Below, piece by piece: positions 36,239 to 45,658 of a stretch of 64,000 nt of DNA. Both the position numbers and the translations under genes were made by a program. Positions within the stretch are counted from its first letter, which is position 1, and the number at the start of each line of letters is the position of its first letter. The stretch is from the NCBI GenBank assembly GCA_002706985.1, contig PAKP01000071.1, positions 1 through 64,000 on the forward strand, in the 5' to 3' direction. The notes under the pieces are model-generated. The model saw nothing but the letters and a program-made list of their open reading frames with translations, was not told the DNA's origin and ran no database searches. Origin of the DNA: Sneathiella sp. (lineage in GTDB: Bacteria; Pseudomonadota; Alphaproteobacteria; Sneathiellales; Sneathiellaceae).

Positions 36239-37054
36239 GTGAACAAAAATACCGATAGTATAGCGTCTGCGGACGTTCAAGCGACAGACACGTTGCTCAG
36301 TGTCAAGGATGTCAGCGTTCATTTCGGCGGAATCGTCGCATTGGATGGCGTGTCCTTCGACATACCCTCCGGACAGATTGTTGGTCTTATTGGTCCGAAC
36401 GGTGCCGGAAAGACCACCTTGTTCAATTGCATCAGCCGACTTTACGACGTCAATGGCGGTGATATCCTGTTTCGTGGGCAATCCATCCTAAAAAGCCCCG
36501 TGCATCAGATGAGCTCAATTGGCATCGGGCGGACATTCCAGAATTTGGCTCTCTTCACGAATCTGACCGTTCTGGACAATATTATGATCGGCGGCCATTC
36601 GAAGGGGAAGTCAGACTATCTAAGCAATGCGCTGCATCTACCCTGGATCAAGAGAGAAGAGAGGGAATTGCGCCGTGAAGCGCTAGAAATTCTTCGTTTC
36701 ATGGAACTTGAGAATACGGCGCTGCAGCGTATTGGTGATCTTCCGTTCGGGGTCCAGAAGCGTCTTGAAATTGCCCGCGCTCTCTTAAGCCATCCCAAAC
36801 TGCTGTTGATGGATGAGCCGGCAGGTGGCCTCAATCACAATGAGTTGTCTCTGCTGGTCAACACAATTCGGCGTATTCGCGACGAGTTCGGAACAACGGT
36901 CCTGCTCGTCGAGCATCACATGGGACTGGTGATGGAGGTGTCGGAGAAGGTCGTTGCGCTCAGCTTTGGCCGTAAGCTGGCGGAAGGTCCACCTTCTGCT
37001 ATCCAACAGCATCCTGATGTTATTGAAGCGTATTTGGGGACGGGCAAAAAATGA
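36239..37054 (+). CDS. livG: ABC transporter ATP-binding protein, LivG type
   Basis: A 271-residue ATPase of the branched-chain/hydrophobic amino acid (HAAT) type. Walker A GPNGAGKTT (near residues 52-60), signature FGVQKRLEIARALL in place of LSGGQ, and Walker B LLLMDEP are visible. It powers the import complex with LivF. The start is GTG at 36239: an ATG four bases earlier (36235) opens only a seven-codon frame ending in TAG, so it is not the start. No good ribosome site is seen. First gene of the five-gene operon. Symbol denotes type only. Confidence 0.9.
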   Translation: MNKNTDSIASADVQATDTLLSVKDVSVHFGGIVALDGVSFDIPSGQIVGLIGPNGAGKTTLFNCISRLYDVNGGDILFRGQSILKSPVHQMSSIGIGRTFQNLALFTNLTVLDNIMIGGHSKGKSDYLSNALHLPWIKREERELRREALEILRFMELENTALQRIGDLPFGVQKRLEIARALLSHPKLLLMDEPAGGLNHNELSLLVNTIRRIRDEFGTTVLLVEHHMGLVMEVSEKVVALSFGRKLAEGPPSAIQQHPDVIEAYLGTGKK

Positions 37055-37764
37055 GTCATTTACTTGAAGTAAAAGGGCTTGAAGCATCCTATGGCCCGAC
37101 CAAAGCCTTGCACGGACTGGATTTCAGTCTTGAAAAGGGAGGGGTGACAACAATTCTTGGGGCGAATGGTGCAGGTAAAACGACGACGTTGCGTGCTATC
37201 AGTGGAATGGTTACCCGCAAAGGTCAAATTAATCTCAACGGTACGGAACTGGGATCCCTGAGCACTGCAGATATTACGCGCAAAGGGGTCGCACATGTGC
37301 CTGAGGGGCGCGGTACGTTCGTTCGTATGTCGGCAGAGGATAATCTGCGGCTCGGTGCTTATAGCCGCAATGACAAAACCGCTATCGCAGAGGATATTGA
37401 ACGGGTTTACAACTATTTCCCCATTCTAAAGCAACGCCGAAATCAGCAAGCTGGCACCCTGAGTGGCGGTGAAGCGCAGATGCTGGCCGTCGGTCGGGCG
37501 CTGATGCTGCGGCCAATATTGCTGCTGTTGGATGAACCATCCTTCGGTCTGGCACCGCTTATTGTTCAGGAGCTGTTCGATATCCTGAAACGGATCAATG
37601 CTGAAGAAGGCGTCAGCATGTTGCTGGTTGAGCAAAATGCGGCGCTTGCGTTGGAGCTGGCCGATCACGCCTACTTGCTGGAGACGGGAAATATCGTCAT
37701 TTCCGGCACCTCTCAATCCATTATTGAAAATGAGACCGTTCGCCGGTCCTACTTAGGGTATTAG
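37051..37764 (+). CDS. livF: ABC transporter ATP-binding protein, LivF type
   Basis: A 237-residue second ATPase. GANGAGKTT (residues ~33-41), LSGGEAQMLAVGRAL and LLLLDEPSFGLAP form the nucleotide-binding site. The ATG overlaps the livG stop in an ATGA, which implies translational coupling. It pairs with LivG on the cytoplasmic face of the permease heterodimer. Symbol denotes type, not proven substrate. Confidence 0.93.
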   Translation: MSHLLEVKGLEASYGPTKALHGLDFSLEKGGVTTILGANGAGKTTTLRAISGMVTRKGQINLNGTELGSLSTADITRKGVAHVPEGRGTFVRMSAEDNLRLGAYSRNDKTAIAEDIERVYNYFPILKQRRNQQAGTLSGGEAQMLAVGRALMLRPILLLLDEPSFGLAPLIVQELFDILKRINAEEGVSMLLVEQNAALALELADHAYLLETGNIVISGTSQSIIENETVRRSYLGY

Positions 37765-37774
37765 GAAAAATTCC

Positions 37775-38647
37775 ATGGATCTTTTTCTGCAACAAATACT
37801 GACAGGTATCGCGAACGGTGCAATTTATGCTTGCCTGGCTCTCGCGGTTGTCATGATTTATCAAGCAATCGACCATTTTAACTTTGCACAAGGCGAAATG
37901 GCGATGTTCAGCACCTATATCTGCTGGGCCATGATCGCAGGCGGTCTGCCCTATTGGGTGGCATTTTTTGCAACAATTATTATCTCTTTCATCGGCGGGC
38001 TCGCGATTGAACGGATTATCTTTAAACCGCTCCATAGTGCGCCGGTCCTAAGCCACATTGTTGTGTTTATCGGCCTCGTTGCCATATTCAACAGCCTGGC
38101 TGGTGCGATATGGGATCACAATATCAAGACATTCCCGTCACCGTTTCCAGATGGTTCTTTTGGCGGTCTGATCGGACTGCATGAAGTGGGAATGTTTTTT
38201 GTGACATTGCTCCTGCTGTTGGCGATATTCTGTTTCTTCAAGTTTACGCGAGTGGGAATGGCAATGCAGGCTGCTGCGGCAAACCCGGCATCTGCCGGGC
38301 TGGTCGGCATTCGTGTTGGCTGGATGCTGGCACTGGGCTGGGGCCTGGCGGCCGCCATTGGCGCCGTCGCGGGCATGATGATTGCGCCGATTGTATTTCT
38401 TGAGCCAAATATGATGCTGGGTATTCTCCTTTACGGTTTTGCCGCAGCAATTGTAGGCGGCATCTCAAGTCCGGGGGGCGCCGTTGCCGGCGGGTTCCTG
38501 GTCGGCATCATCGAGAATATGGCCGGGACGTATATTCCGGCAATTGGCAGTGAATTGAAACTGACGGTCGCGCTTGTGCTGATCGTTACGGTGCTATTGT
38601 TCAAGCCGAATGGATTATTCGGTAAAACTATTGTGACCAGGGTGTAG
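37775..38647 (+). CDS. livH: Branched-chain amino acid type ABC permease, LivH type
   Basis: A 290-residue inner-membrane permease with about eight helices. The N-terminus QILTGIANGAIYACLALAVVMIY and the EAA-like loop AAAANPASAGLVGIRVGWML are typical of LivH. It dimerises with LivM to form the import channel. It starts 10 nt after livF. Substrate is undetermined; related systems carry branched-chain amino acids, aromatics, amides or urea. Confidence 0.93.
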   Translation: MDLFLQQILTGIANGAIYACLALAVVMIYQAIDHFNFAQGEMAMFSTYICWAMIAGGLPYWVAFFATIIISFIGGLAIERIIFKPLHSAPVLSHIVVFIGLVAIFNSLAGAIWDHNIKTFPSPFPDGSFGGLIGLHEVGMFFVTLLLLLAIFCFFKFTRVGMAMQAAAANPASAGLVGIRVGWMLALGWGLAAAIGAVAGMMIAPIVFLEPNMMLGILLYGFAAAIVGGISSPGGAVAGGFLVGIIENMAGTYIPAIGSELKLTVALVLIVTVLLFKPNGLFGKTIVTRV

Positions 38648-38651
38648 CGGT

Positions 38652-39659
38652 ATGGCAACGGATGTAGAAACGCGCGTGGATCCAAGACTGACGGTCGGCG
38701 CAAAAATGCCCTATAAATGGGTGGCTTTGTTTGTAATCATTGGTGCAGTTTTGCCCTTTTTCCTTCAAGGTTACGCGACCTTCCAGGGCACGTTGATCAT
38801 GATTTACGCGATCGCGATTTTGGGGCTCAACCTGCTGACAGGCTTCAATGGGCAGTTTTCTCTCGGCCATAGCGCATTTTACGCGGTGGGGGCGTATACA
38901 GCGGCAATACTTGTCTATCATCTGGATTGGCCGGTATATGTGACAATTCCGTTTGGTGGGATCGTCTGCTTTGTCGCCGGTTTCCTTTTCGGATTGCCGG
39001 CGCTCAGACTAGAAGGGCTGTATCTCGCTCTGGCAACTTTTGCTCTTGGTGTATCTGTCCCCCAGATTCTGAAATCGTCCCATCTTGAAGGGCTGACAGG
39101 GGGTGTGCAGGGCCTGGATATTTTCCGGCCAAAGGTTCCGTCGTTCCTGGTTGAGAATTTTGGCCTGACGATGGATCAGTGGTGGTACATGATTGCCTTC
39201 GTGATCATGCTGTTCATGTTCTGGATTGCCTGGAACCTGATCAATAGCCGTACGGGACGTGCGATGATGGCAATTCGGGACAACCCCATTGCAGCCAGGT
39301 CCATGGGCATTAATGCCTCTTTGTATAAATCCCTGACCTTTGGAGTAAGTGCATTTTACACCGGTATTGCCGGGGCACTGGCCGCGATTGTCATTGAGTT
39401 TGTTGCGCCAGATAGCTTCACTTTCCAACTCTCTATCCTGTTGTTCATCGGCATGGTCGTGGGCGGAACAGGATCTATTTGGGGCGCCGTTTTCGGCGGG
39501 TTTTTCATATTGACAGTCCCAAATTTTGCAGAAGAAATCTCTACAGGCCTTTCCTATGCGATTTTTGGCATTATTCTTATACTGGTCATATATGTGATGC
39601 CCTCCGGATTTGCCGGTTTGGTAAATCTGCTGAGAATGCGAGTAAAGAAGATGTTTTAA
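38652..39659 (+). CDS. livM: Branched-chain amino acid type ABC permease, LivM type
   Basis: A 335-residue permease partner. GLNLLTGFNGQFSLGHSAFYAVGAYTA and the EAA-like AIRDNPIAARSMGINASLYK loop are diagnostic of LivM. It begins 4 nt after livH. About nine to ten helices. The last segment ends in a basic cytoplasmic tail. Forms the membrane channel with LivH. Confidence 0.93.
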   Translation: MATDVETRVDPRLTVGAKMPYKWVALFVIIGAVLPFFLQGYATFQGTLIMIYAIAILGLNLLTGFNGQFSLGHSAFYAVGAYTAAILVYHLDWPVYVTIPFGGIVCFVAGFLFGLPALRLEGLYLALATFALGVSVPQILKSSHLEGLTGGVQGLDIFRPKVPSFLVENFGLTMDQWWYMIAFVIMLFMFWIAWNLINSRTGRAMMAIRDNPIAARSMGINASLYKSLTFGVSAFYTGIAGALAAIVIEFVAPDSFTFQLSILLFIGMVVGGTGSIWGAVFGGFFILTVPNFAEEISTGLSYAIFGIILILVIYVMPSGFAGLVNLLRMRVKKMF

Positions 39660-39690
39660 ACGGATCAGTTGAATACGTGGAGAAAACTCG

Positions 39691-39706
39691 TATCATTGAT
39701 ATGATA
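39691..39706. other. Intercistronic inverted repeat before the binding-protein gene
   Basis: TATCAT-TGAT-ATGATA forms a six-pair hairpin in the 67-nt gap between livM and the binding-protein gene. Such elements sometimes set differential mRNA stability for the abundant binding protein. No proof here. Confidence 0.35.
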
Positions 39707-39726
39707 ATTAATAACAGGAGGAACAA

Positions 39727-40944
39727 ATGTATAATGGGAGAAAATTAACATTCGGCCTTGCCGCCATTGCCGCCATGGGAATGGTCGCAACGTCGGCATT
39801 TGCCGACAAAATGTATGGGCCAGGTGTAACGGATGACTCTATCAAGCTTGGAAATACCATGCCGTATAGTGGTCCGGCCGCCGCATATGGTCAGATTGGT
39901 AAATCGACCGCTGCCTATTTCGATAAGATCAACAAGGAAAACGGCGGTGTAAACGGCCGCAAGATCGAGTTTATCTCTCTGGATGACGGCTATAGCCCAC
40001 CAAAAACCAAAGAGCAGGTTCGTAAGCTTGTTGAACAGGACGAAGTTCTGCTCATTTTTGAAAGCCTGGGGACACCAACAAACTCGGCTATTCATAACTA
40101 TATGAATCAGAAGGAAATTCCGCAGCTGTTCGTCGCCACCGGTGCAACGAAGTGGGGCGATCCTGAAAACTTCCCATGGACGATGGGCTGGCAGCCAAGC
40201 TATCAGACAGAAGGACAGTTGTTCGGCGCCTATATCATGGAAAATGTGACGGATCCGAAAGTAGCCATTCTTTATCAGAATGACGATTATGGTAAGGACT
40301 ATGTTCACGGTCTGAAAGAGTTTTTGGGTGACAAGGCTGATTCCATCATTGTTGCAGAGGAAAGCTACGAAGTTACCGACCCGACGATCAACTCACAGAT
40401 GATCAAGCTTAAAGACAGCGGTGCAAACGTCTTCTTTAACGTTTCCACACCGAAGTTCGCGGCGCAGGCTGTCAAAAAATTCCGGGAATTGAACTGGGAT
40501 GCCGTTTTCCTGAACAACTCTGTTTCTAACTCTGTTGGTGCGGTTTACAAACCGGCTGGGCTGGAAAACTCGAAAGGTATCGTTTCTCTGATGTACTATA
40601 TGGACATCACCGATCCGGCGAATTTCGAGTCAGAAGCTTACAAGAAATGGTCAAAATTCATGGATGAATACTATCCGGATGGTGATAAAACGAGCGCGTT
40701 TACCGCCTACGGATATTTGGTCGGTCAGACGATGGAACAGGTTTTGAAGCAGGCTGGTGACAATCTGACACGTGAAAACGTTATGAAAGAAGCAGCCAAT
40801 CTGGACCTGGAACTCGATATGATGCTGCCAGGCATTAAAATCCAGACCGGACCGAATGACTTCTTCCCGATTGAAGCCATGATGCCGGTTGAGTTTAACG
40901 GCGAGAAGTTTTCTTCGCTGGGTAAGGTTGTCTCTGTAAACTAA
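39727..40944 (+). CDS. ABC transporter substrate-binding protein (Peripla_BP_6)
   Basis: A 405-residue periplasmic binding protein. A Sec signal peptide (FGLAAIAAMGMVATSAFA-DK, cleavage near residue 26) precedes the type 1 fold with IKLGNTMPYSGPAAAYG and YQNDDYGKDY. AGGAGGAAC lies before the ATG. It is the last gene of the operon and a strong terminator follows. The related proteins bind aromatic acids or amino acids in some alphaproteobacteria; ligand unproven. Confidence 0.92.
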   Translation: MYNGRKLTFGLAAIAAMGMVATSAFADKMYGPGVTDDSIKLGNTMPYSGPAAAYGQIGKSTAAYFDKINKENGGVNGRKIEFISLDDGYSPPKTKEQVRKLVEQDEVLLIFESLGTPTNSAIHNYMNQKEIPQLFVATGATKWGDPENFPWTMGWQPSYQTEGQLFGAYIMENVTDPKVAILYQNDDYGKDYVHGLKEFLGDKADSIIVAEESYEVTDPTINSQMIKLKDSGANVFFNVSTPKFAAQAVKKFRELNWDAVFLNNSVSNSVGAVYKPAGLENSKGIVSLMYYMDITDPANFESEAYKKWSKFMDEYYPDGDKTSAFTAYGYLVGQTMEQVLKQAGDNLTRENVMKEAANLDLELDMMLPGIKIQTGPNDFFPIEAMMPVEFNGEKFSSLGKVVSVN

Positions 40945-40966
40945 TCAGATATCTAACCTGAATAAG

Positions 40967-41000
40967 AAAGGGCAGGGGATAATTCCTCTGCCCTTTTTTT
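40967..41000 (+). terminator. Terminator of the ABC importer operon
   Basis: AAAGGGCAGGGGA pairs with TTCCTCTGCCCTTT around a tiny loop (one G-T pair), followed by seven T. A canonical rho-independent terminator. Confidence 0.9.
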
Positions 41001-41007
41001 ATTATGA

Positions 41008-42066
41008 CTATTTGTGAGGGCTGAGGACGACCCGACCCTTTATCTTGCCTGCATGAAGATCTGTCAGGGCACTATTGGCGTCATCCAATGGTCGGACTTC
41101 ATACGGTATTGGAGCCACTTTCCCTGCCCGCACAAGTGCCATCATTTCATGCATTTCTTCAAGAGATCCAACATAGGATCCTTGTATCGTCCGCATCATG
41201 AGCGGCAGCATGGCAATCGACAGCGGCATTGAATCCCCGTAAAGACCAACGGTTACCATATGACCGCCTTTTCTTAAGCCATTAAATCCGAAAAGCGCCG
41301 TAGCGGGGGCACCGACAAAATCGATAGCGCCCGCAGCGCCGCCGTTTGTAATTTCTTGAAGCTTGGCGAGGGCTGCATCAGGATCGCTGTTATCGATGGT
41401 TTCATGTGCGCCGGACTGACGGGCGACAGCGCGTTTCGTATCATCAATGTCCGCCACGATGATCTTCGCCTTGACGACACTGGAGGCGAAATGAACCGCC
41501 GACAGCCCGACGCCGCCGGCACCAATAATGACAAGGTGGTCATTCTCGCTCAGGTGAGAGAGTTTCTTGAGGGCACTGTAAGCCGTCAGGCCGGAGCAGG
41601 CATAGGTACAGGCAAGTTCGGTGGGAACACCGTCATAGGGGATGAGATATTTTGGATGCGGCGCAATTACCTCATCCGCATATCCGCCGTTATAGCGGGT
41701 GCCGACGGTTTGCGGGGCCATGCAGAGAAGCTCATTACCTGCCCGACAGACATTGCATTTACCGCAACCGATCCAGGGAAAGACAATGCGCTTATCTCCA
41801 ATTTCCACGCCTTCTGCTTCTGGACCCAGCGCGGCCACTTCTCCGACTACTTCGTGACCCAGGGTGAAAGGGAGCGACATGCGTTGCAGGAGGTCCATCT
41901 TCTGCCCTCCGCCAAGATCGAAGAACCCCTCCCAGATATGAAGGTCACTATGGCAGACGCCGCAGGCAGAGACTTTCAATAATACCTGTGTACCGGTTGG
42001 CTCAGGCGTCGGGTAATCGCGAGCCTGTAAAGGCTCTCCAAACTGGATTATCTGCTGGCAATGCAT
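41008..42066 (-). CDS. Zinc-dependent alcohol dehydrogenase
   Basis: A 352-residue MDR-family dehydrogenase. Catalytic zinc ligands are in SACGVCHSDLH and LGHEVVGEV; structural zinc in CGKCNVCRAGNELLC. The Rossmann motif GAGGVGLSAV follows near residue 180. It oxidises alcohols or reduces aldehydes with NAD(P). The ATG at 42066 has GGGAGGAACAGTG upstream; a GTG at 42069 is too close to it. Convergent with the ABC operon. Confidence 0.93.
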   Translation of the reverse strand: MHCQQIIQFGEPLQARDYPTPEPTGTQVLLKVSACGVCHSDLHIWEGFFDLGGGQKMDLLQRMSLPFTLGHEVVGEVAALGPEAEGVEIGDKRIVFPWIGCGKCNVCRAGNELLCMAPQTVGTRYNGGYADEVIAPHPKYLIPYDGVPTELACTYACSGLTAYSALKKLSHLSENDHLVIIGAGGVGLSAVHFASSVVKAKIIVADIDDTKRAVARQSGAHETIDNSDPDAALAKLQEITNGGAAGAIDFVGAPATALFGFNGLRKGGHMVTVGLYGDSMPLSIAMLPLMMRTIQGSYVGSLEEMHEMMALVRAGKVAPIPYEVRPLDDANSALTDLHAGKIKGRVVLSPHK

Positions 42067-42223
42067 CACTGTTCCTCCCTTATTCTTATTTGATTAGTGT
42101 CACCGTGATGCTAGCGCTTTTCGCACAGGACGACCAGAGTTTCTAAGGTGATTTATAGAATGCACATTGCCGTACATTATGGGTGTCGGAAGGAGAGAAG
42201 GCGGGCTGTAAATGATGGAAGAG

Positions 42224-42565
42224 CTAAGATTGGAGCCGATTTTCGTATATGTATCGTCCGTCGCGCAGTTCCGAGAAAAATTCTTTCACAGCTGGGTGTG
42301 AGATGGGTTTGCCGCTGTCATCAATCAGCAAATTTTGCTCTGAGACATACGCCTCATATGTCGTTTGCGCATTCTCCGCGAACAGATGGTAATATGGTTG
42401 GTCTTTCTTTGGCCGGACTTCCTCTGGAATGGATTGCCACCATTCCTCGCTGTTGCTGAACGTGGGGTCTACATCGTAAATCACGCCGCGAAACGGGTAT
42501 ACCCGGTGCTTCACGATTTGCCCGATCGAAAATTTGGCGGCTCTGACATTTGAATCTTTGTCCAT
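42224..42565 (-). CDS. hspQ: Heat shock protein HspQ
   Basis: A 113-residue YccV/HspQ-type small protein. KFSIGQIVKHRVYPFRGVIYDVDPTF (residues ~11-36), then QPYYHLFAE and YVSEQNLL, is the conserved hemimethylated-DNA-binding/HspQ domain. In enterobacteria it is a heat-shock protein and Lon specificity factor; the role here is assumed from the family. A stand-alone gene next to an acyl-CoA synthetase gene. ATG at 42565. Confidence 0.92.
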   Translation of the reverse strand: MDKDSNVRAAKFSIGQIVKHRVYPFRGVIYDVDPTFSNSEEWWQSIPEEVRPKKDQPYYHLFAENAQTTYEAYVSEQNLLIDDSGKPISHPAVKEFFSELRDGRYIYENRLQS

Positions 42566-42653
42566 AGGCCGCCATCATAATGCAGTTTGATCCTCGGGCA
42601 AGACTTGAAAGCAGAGATTTGTGTATAGTCTCTTATATATAAGGCGAAGGCTT

Positions 42654-44201
42654 CTATACGATCTTGTTCTTTTTATCTCCCCAGTAACGATCCCGGAGTA
42701 ACCGCTTATATAGCTTGCCTGTCGGCAGTCGCGGTAATTGCTCCTCGAAATCGAAGGAACGGGGGCATTTTTGGGGAGAGAGATGTTCATGACAAAATTC
42801 AGAGAGTTCTGTAGCAAGCTCCTCTCCCGGAGTGGTGCCGGGCATCGGCTGGATAACCGCCTTTACCTCTTCACCGAAGTCCTCGTTCGGGACACCAAAA
42901 ACCGCCGCATCGGCCACCTTCGGATGGGTGATCAGTAGATTCTCGCATTCCTGCGGGTAAATATTCACACCACCTGACACAATCATAAAGGTTGCACGAT
43001 CGGTCAGGTAGAGAAATCCATCCTCATCAATGTAGCCCATATCGCCGACCGTACTCATGGTACCATCCGGAGAGAGTGCTTCTTTCGTTCGCTCCGGATC
43101 ATTGAAATATTCAAATTCGGTGGCTGTCTTGAACCAGACGGTGCCGGACGTCCCCGTTGGGCAAGGGTTCATTTCTTCATCAAGAATATGCAAGTCTCCC
43201 AGGAGGACTTTTCCGACGGAGCCCGGATGGGCAAGCCATTCTTCACTGTTACAGGCGGTGAAGCCCAGACCTTCCGTGGCGCCGTAATACTCGTGAATAA
43301 TCGGGCCCCACCAGTCTATCATGTCCTTCTTGACCTGTACTGGGCAAGGGGCAGCTGCATGAATTGCGACTTCCAAGGAGGAGGTATCCGCACGCTTGCG
43401 CACCTCTTCGGGTAACTTCAGCATGCGTGAAAACATGGTGGGGACAAGCTGACTGTGTGTCACCTTATACTTTGAAATCAGGTCGAGATATTTCTCCGGA
43501 TCGAAACGTTCCATGATGATAACGGTGCCGCCAAACCGGATCGTGAAATTGACGGCGGCTTGCGGCGCGGAATGATAAAGGGGGGCCGGGGACAGATAAA
43601 TCATATCTTCCCGATACTGCCAAAGCTTCTGCAGGAAGATATACAGCGGGATCTGATCCAGCGGATGATTGTCCGGCATAGGGCGGAGGATGCCCTTCGG
43701 CTGCCCGGTCGTGCCTGATGAGTAAAGCATTGATAGTCCGAGCTTTTCATTTTCAAGCGGAGTTGTCGGGCAGTCTGCAGTTGCTTCCTGAAGATTGATG
43801 AACTGATCGTCCGTCTCTCCATCAACCACAATGCCGAGTTTCACATTCGGGCATGATCTCAAGGCTTCTTTCGCGACGGAGCGTTTCGCGTCAGATGTGA
43901 TGAGAATTTTTGATTCACTATTGTTGATGATATAGGCAAGCTCTTCTGCCGTGAGATAGGAATTTATGCAGGTGTAATAGAGACCGCTTCTTTCTCCTGC
44001 GCCACAGCTTTCAAGATACCAGGCATTGTTTTCCATAAAAATCGCATAATGATCGCGCTGCTGCAGTCCTTGTTGCTGCAGGAAATGGGCGAGCTTGTTT
44101 GTTCTTGCTTCATAGTCGCGGTATGTAACGATGTCACCTGATGATGCCATGATAAATGCCGGCCGATCAGGGTTTTCCAGTGCATATTTCCCCGGATACA
44201 T
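42654..44201 (-). CDS. AMP-dependent acyl-CoA synthetase
   Basis: A 515-residue adenylate-forming ligase activating a carboxylic acid to its CoA thioester via an acyl-AMP. SSGTTGQPKG (P-loop, near residues 166-175), YYGATEG and the C-terminal catalytic-Lys motif PTGKLYKR are present. I choose the ATG at 44201 (GGGAGGGCAGC upstream) rather than an unsupported 60-residue extension. It may feed the nearby acyl-CoA dehydrogenase pathways; substrate unknown. Confidence 0.92.
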   Translation of the reverse strand: MYPGKYALENPDRPAFIMASSGDIVTYRDYEARTNKLAHFLQQQGLQQRDHYAIFMENNAWYLESCGAGERSGLYYTCINSYLTAEELAYIINNSESKILITSDAKRSVAKEALRSCPNVKLGIVVDGETDDQFINLQEATADCPTTPLENEKLGLSMLYSSGTTGQPKGILRPMPDNHPLDQIPLYIFLQKLWQYREDMIYLSPAPLYHSAPQAAVNFTIRFGGTVIIMERFDPEKYLDLISKYKVTHSQLVPTMFSRMLKLPEEVRKRADTSSLEVAIHAAAPCPVQVKKDMIDWWGPIIHEYYGATEGLGFTACNSEEWLAHPGSVGKVLLGDLHILDEEMNPCPTGTSGTVWFKTATEFEYFNDPERTKEALSPDGTMSTVGDMGYIDEDGFLYLTDRATFMIVSGGVNIYPQECENLLITHPKVADAAVFGVPNEDFGEEVKAVIQPMPGTTPGEELATELSEFCHEHLSPQKCPRSFDFEEQLPRLPTGKLYKRLLRDRYWGDKKNKIV

Positions 44202-44453
44202 ATTGCTGCCCTCCCTTTTTATTATTCCCGACTTTTTTTGAGAACTTTTAGAAAATGATATGTTCCACGGGGAGTTGCTGCAACTGTTTTTCAAGTCGTT
44301 ATCCCATGGCTTTGGCGCCTTCACTTTCTTTTTACAAAATTCTGCATAGAATTGGATTCTTGTGCTAGGTAGTTTTGGCATAATACAGTCCAGAGTAAGT
44401 CAGCTCGTTTCAACCTGAGTGCGCAATTTGATTTTTTGACAAGAAGGCAGGAA

Positions 44454-45584
44454 ATGATTCCGTTTAATAAACCTTATCTTACAGGTAATGAAGCTGACTA
44501 TATTCAACGGTCGCTCCTGGCTGGTCATGTAGCCGGTGATGGCAACTTCTCCAAGGACTGTCATCGGTGGCTGGAGAAGAATACCGGTGTAACCAAGGCA
44601 TTGCTGACGCATTCCTGCACGGGTGCGTTGGATATTGCGGCACTTCTGTCCGGTGTCAAGCAGGGCGATGAGGTCATTCTTCCGTCCTTTACCTTTGTCT
44701 CGACAGCGAATGCGTTCGTTCTTTGTGGGGCAACGCCCGTGTTTGTGGATATACGGCCGGATACACAGAATATTGATGAAACGCTTATCGAAGACGCGAT
44801 CACAGAGCGCACCAAGGCGATCGTTCCGGTCCACTATGCCGGCGTGGGCTGCGAGATGGATGCCATTATGGACATTGCGAAACGTCATGACCTGCTGGTC
44901 ATTGAAGATGCGGCTCAGGGGCTCATGTCAACCTATAAAGGGCGCCCGCTTGGTGCTATCGGTGATATGGGTGCGTTCTCCTTTCATGAAACGAAGAATA
45001 TCATTGCGGGCGAGGGCGGAGCCTTGTTACTGCGGGATAAGACTTTTGTTGAAAGAGCAGAAATTATCCGGGAGAAGGGCACCAATAGGCAACAGTTCTT
45101 CCGCGGTCAGGTTGATAAATACACATGGAGCGATGTTGGCTCCTCCTATCTGCCGAGCGATATGAATGCGGCATTTTTGATGGCGCAGCTTGATCAGGCA
45201 GAGAAGATAACTGAGGCGCGTCTTAACATCTGGAACCGGTATTATGACGCGTTGAAAGTTCTTGAAGATAAAGGCCTGGCCCGGCTGCCAAAAATCCCGC
45301 AGGAATGCACGCATAATGGCCATATGTTCTATCTTCTGTTGCCGGATCTGGAGAGCCGGACCGACTTCATCGCATTTCTGAAGGAAAATGATATTCATGC
45401 CTATTTTCACTATGTTCCATTGCATAGTTCGCCGAAGGGGCTTAAATCCAGCAGGGCGCATGGAGATTTGAAAAATACGATTGAAACGGCAGAGAGGCTG
45501 GTCAGGCTTCCGCTTTTTGGGGATTTATCTGAGGAAGATCAGAACTTCGTTGTTTCGAAAATTCTGTCCTATTTCGGCGTGTAA
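44454..45584 (+). CDS. wecE: dTDP-4-amino-4,6-dideoxygalactose transaminase (WecE/RffA type)
   Basis: A 376-residue PLP aminotransferase of the sugar type, same length as E. coli WecE. MIPFNKPYLTGNEADYI, the substrate loop SFTFVSTANAF and the PLP-Lys motif SFHETKNIIAGEGG (Lys near residue 181) match RffA. It converts dTDP-4-keto-6-deoxyglucose to dTDP-4-amino-4,6-dideoxygalactose for surface polysaccharides. AAGGCAGGAA precedes this ATG. No other nucleotide-sugar genes are adjacent, so it is an orphan here. Confidence 0.9.
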   Translation: MIPFNKPYLTGNEADYIQRSLLAGHVAGDGNFSKDCHRWLEKNTGVTKALLTHSCTGALDIAALLSGVKQGDEVILPSFTFVSTANAFVLCGATPVFVDIRPDTQNIDETLIEDAITERTKAIVPVHYAGVGCEMDAIMDIAKRHDLLVIEDAAQGLMSTYKGRPLGAIGDMGAFSFHETKNIIAGEGGALLLRDKTFVERAEIIREKGTNRQQFFRGQVDKYTWSDVGSSYLPSDMNAAFLMAQLDQAEKITEARLNIWNRYYDALKVLEDKGLARLPKIPQECTHNGHMFYLLLPDLESRTDFIAFLKENDIHAYFHYVPLHSSPKGLKSSRAHGDLKNTIETAERLVRLPLFGDLSEEDQNFVVSKILSYFGV

Positions 45585-45658
45585 TGTGAACTATTTCGGG
45601 CGTCTTGAAACCGTCCGATTATACTTAACGCTGGTTTTCAGTTTCTTGAGCATCCGTA

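Noticed and set aside
42089-42102. Partial FNR-like TTGATTAGTGTCAC near the alcohol dehydrogenase
   Set aside because: The second half-site matches poorly, unlike the perfect box at 29503.
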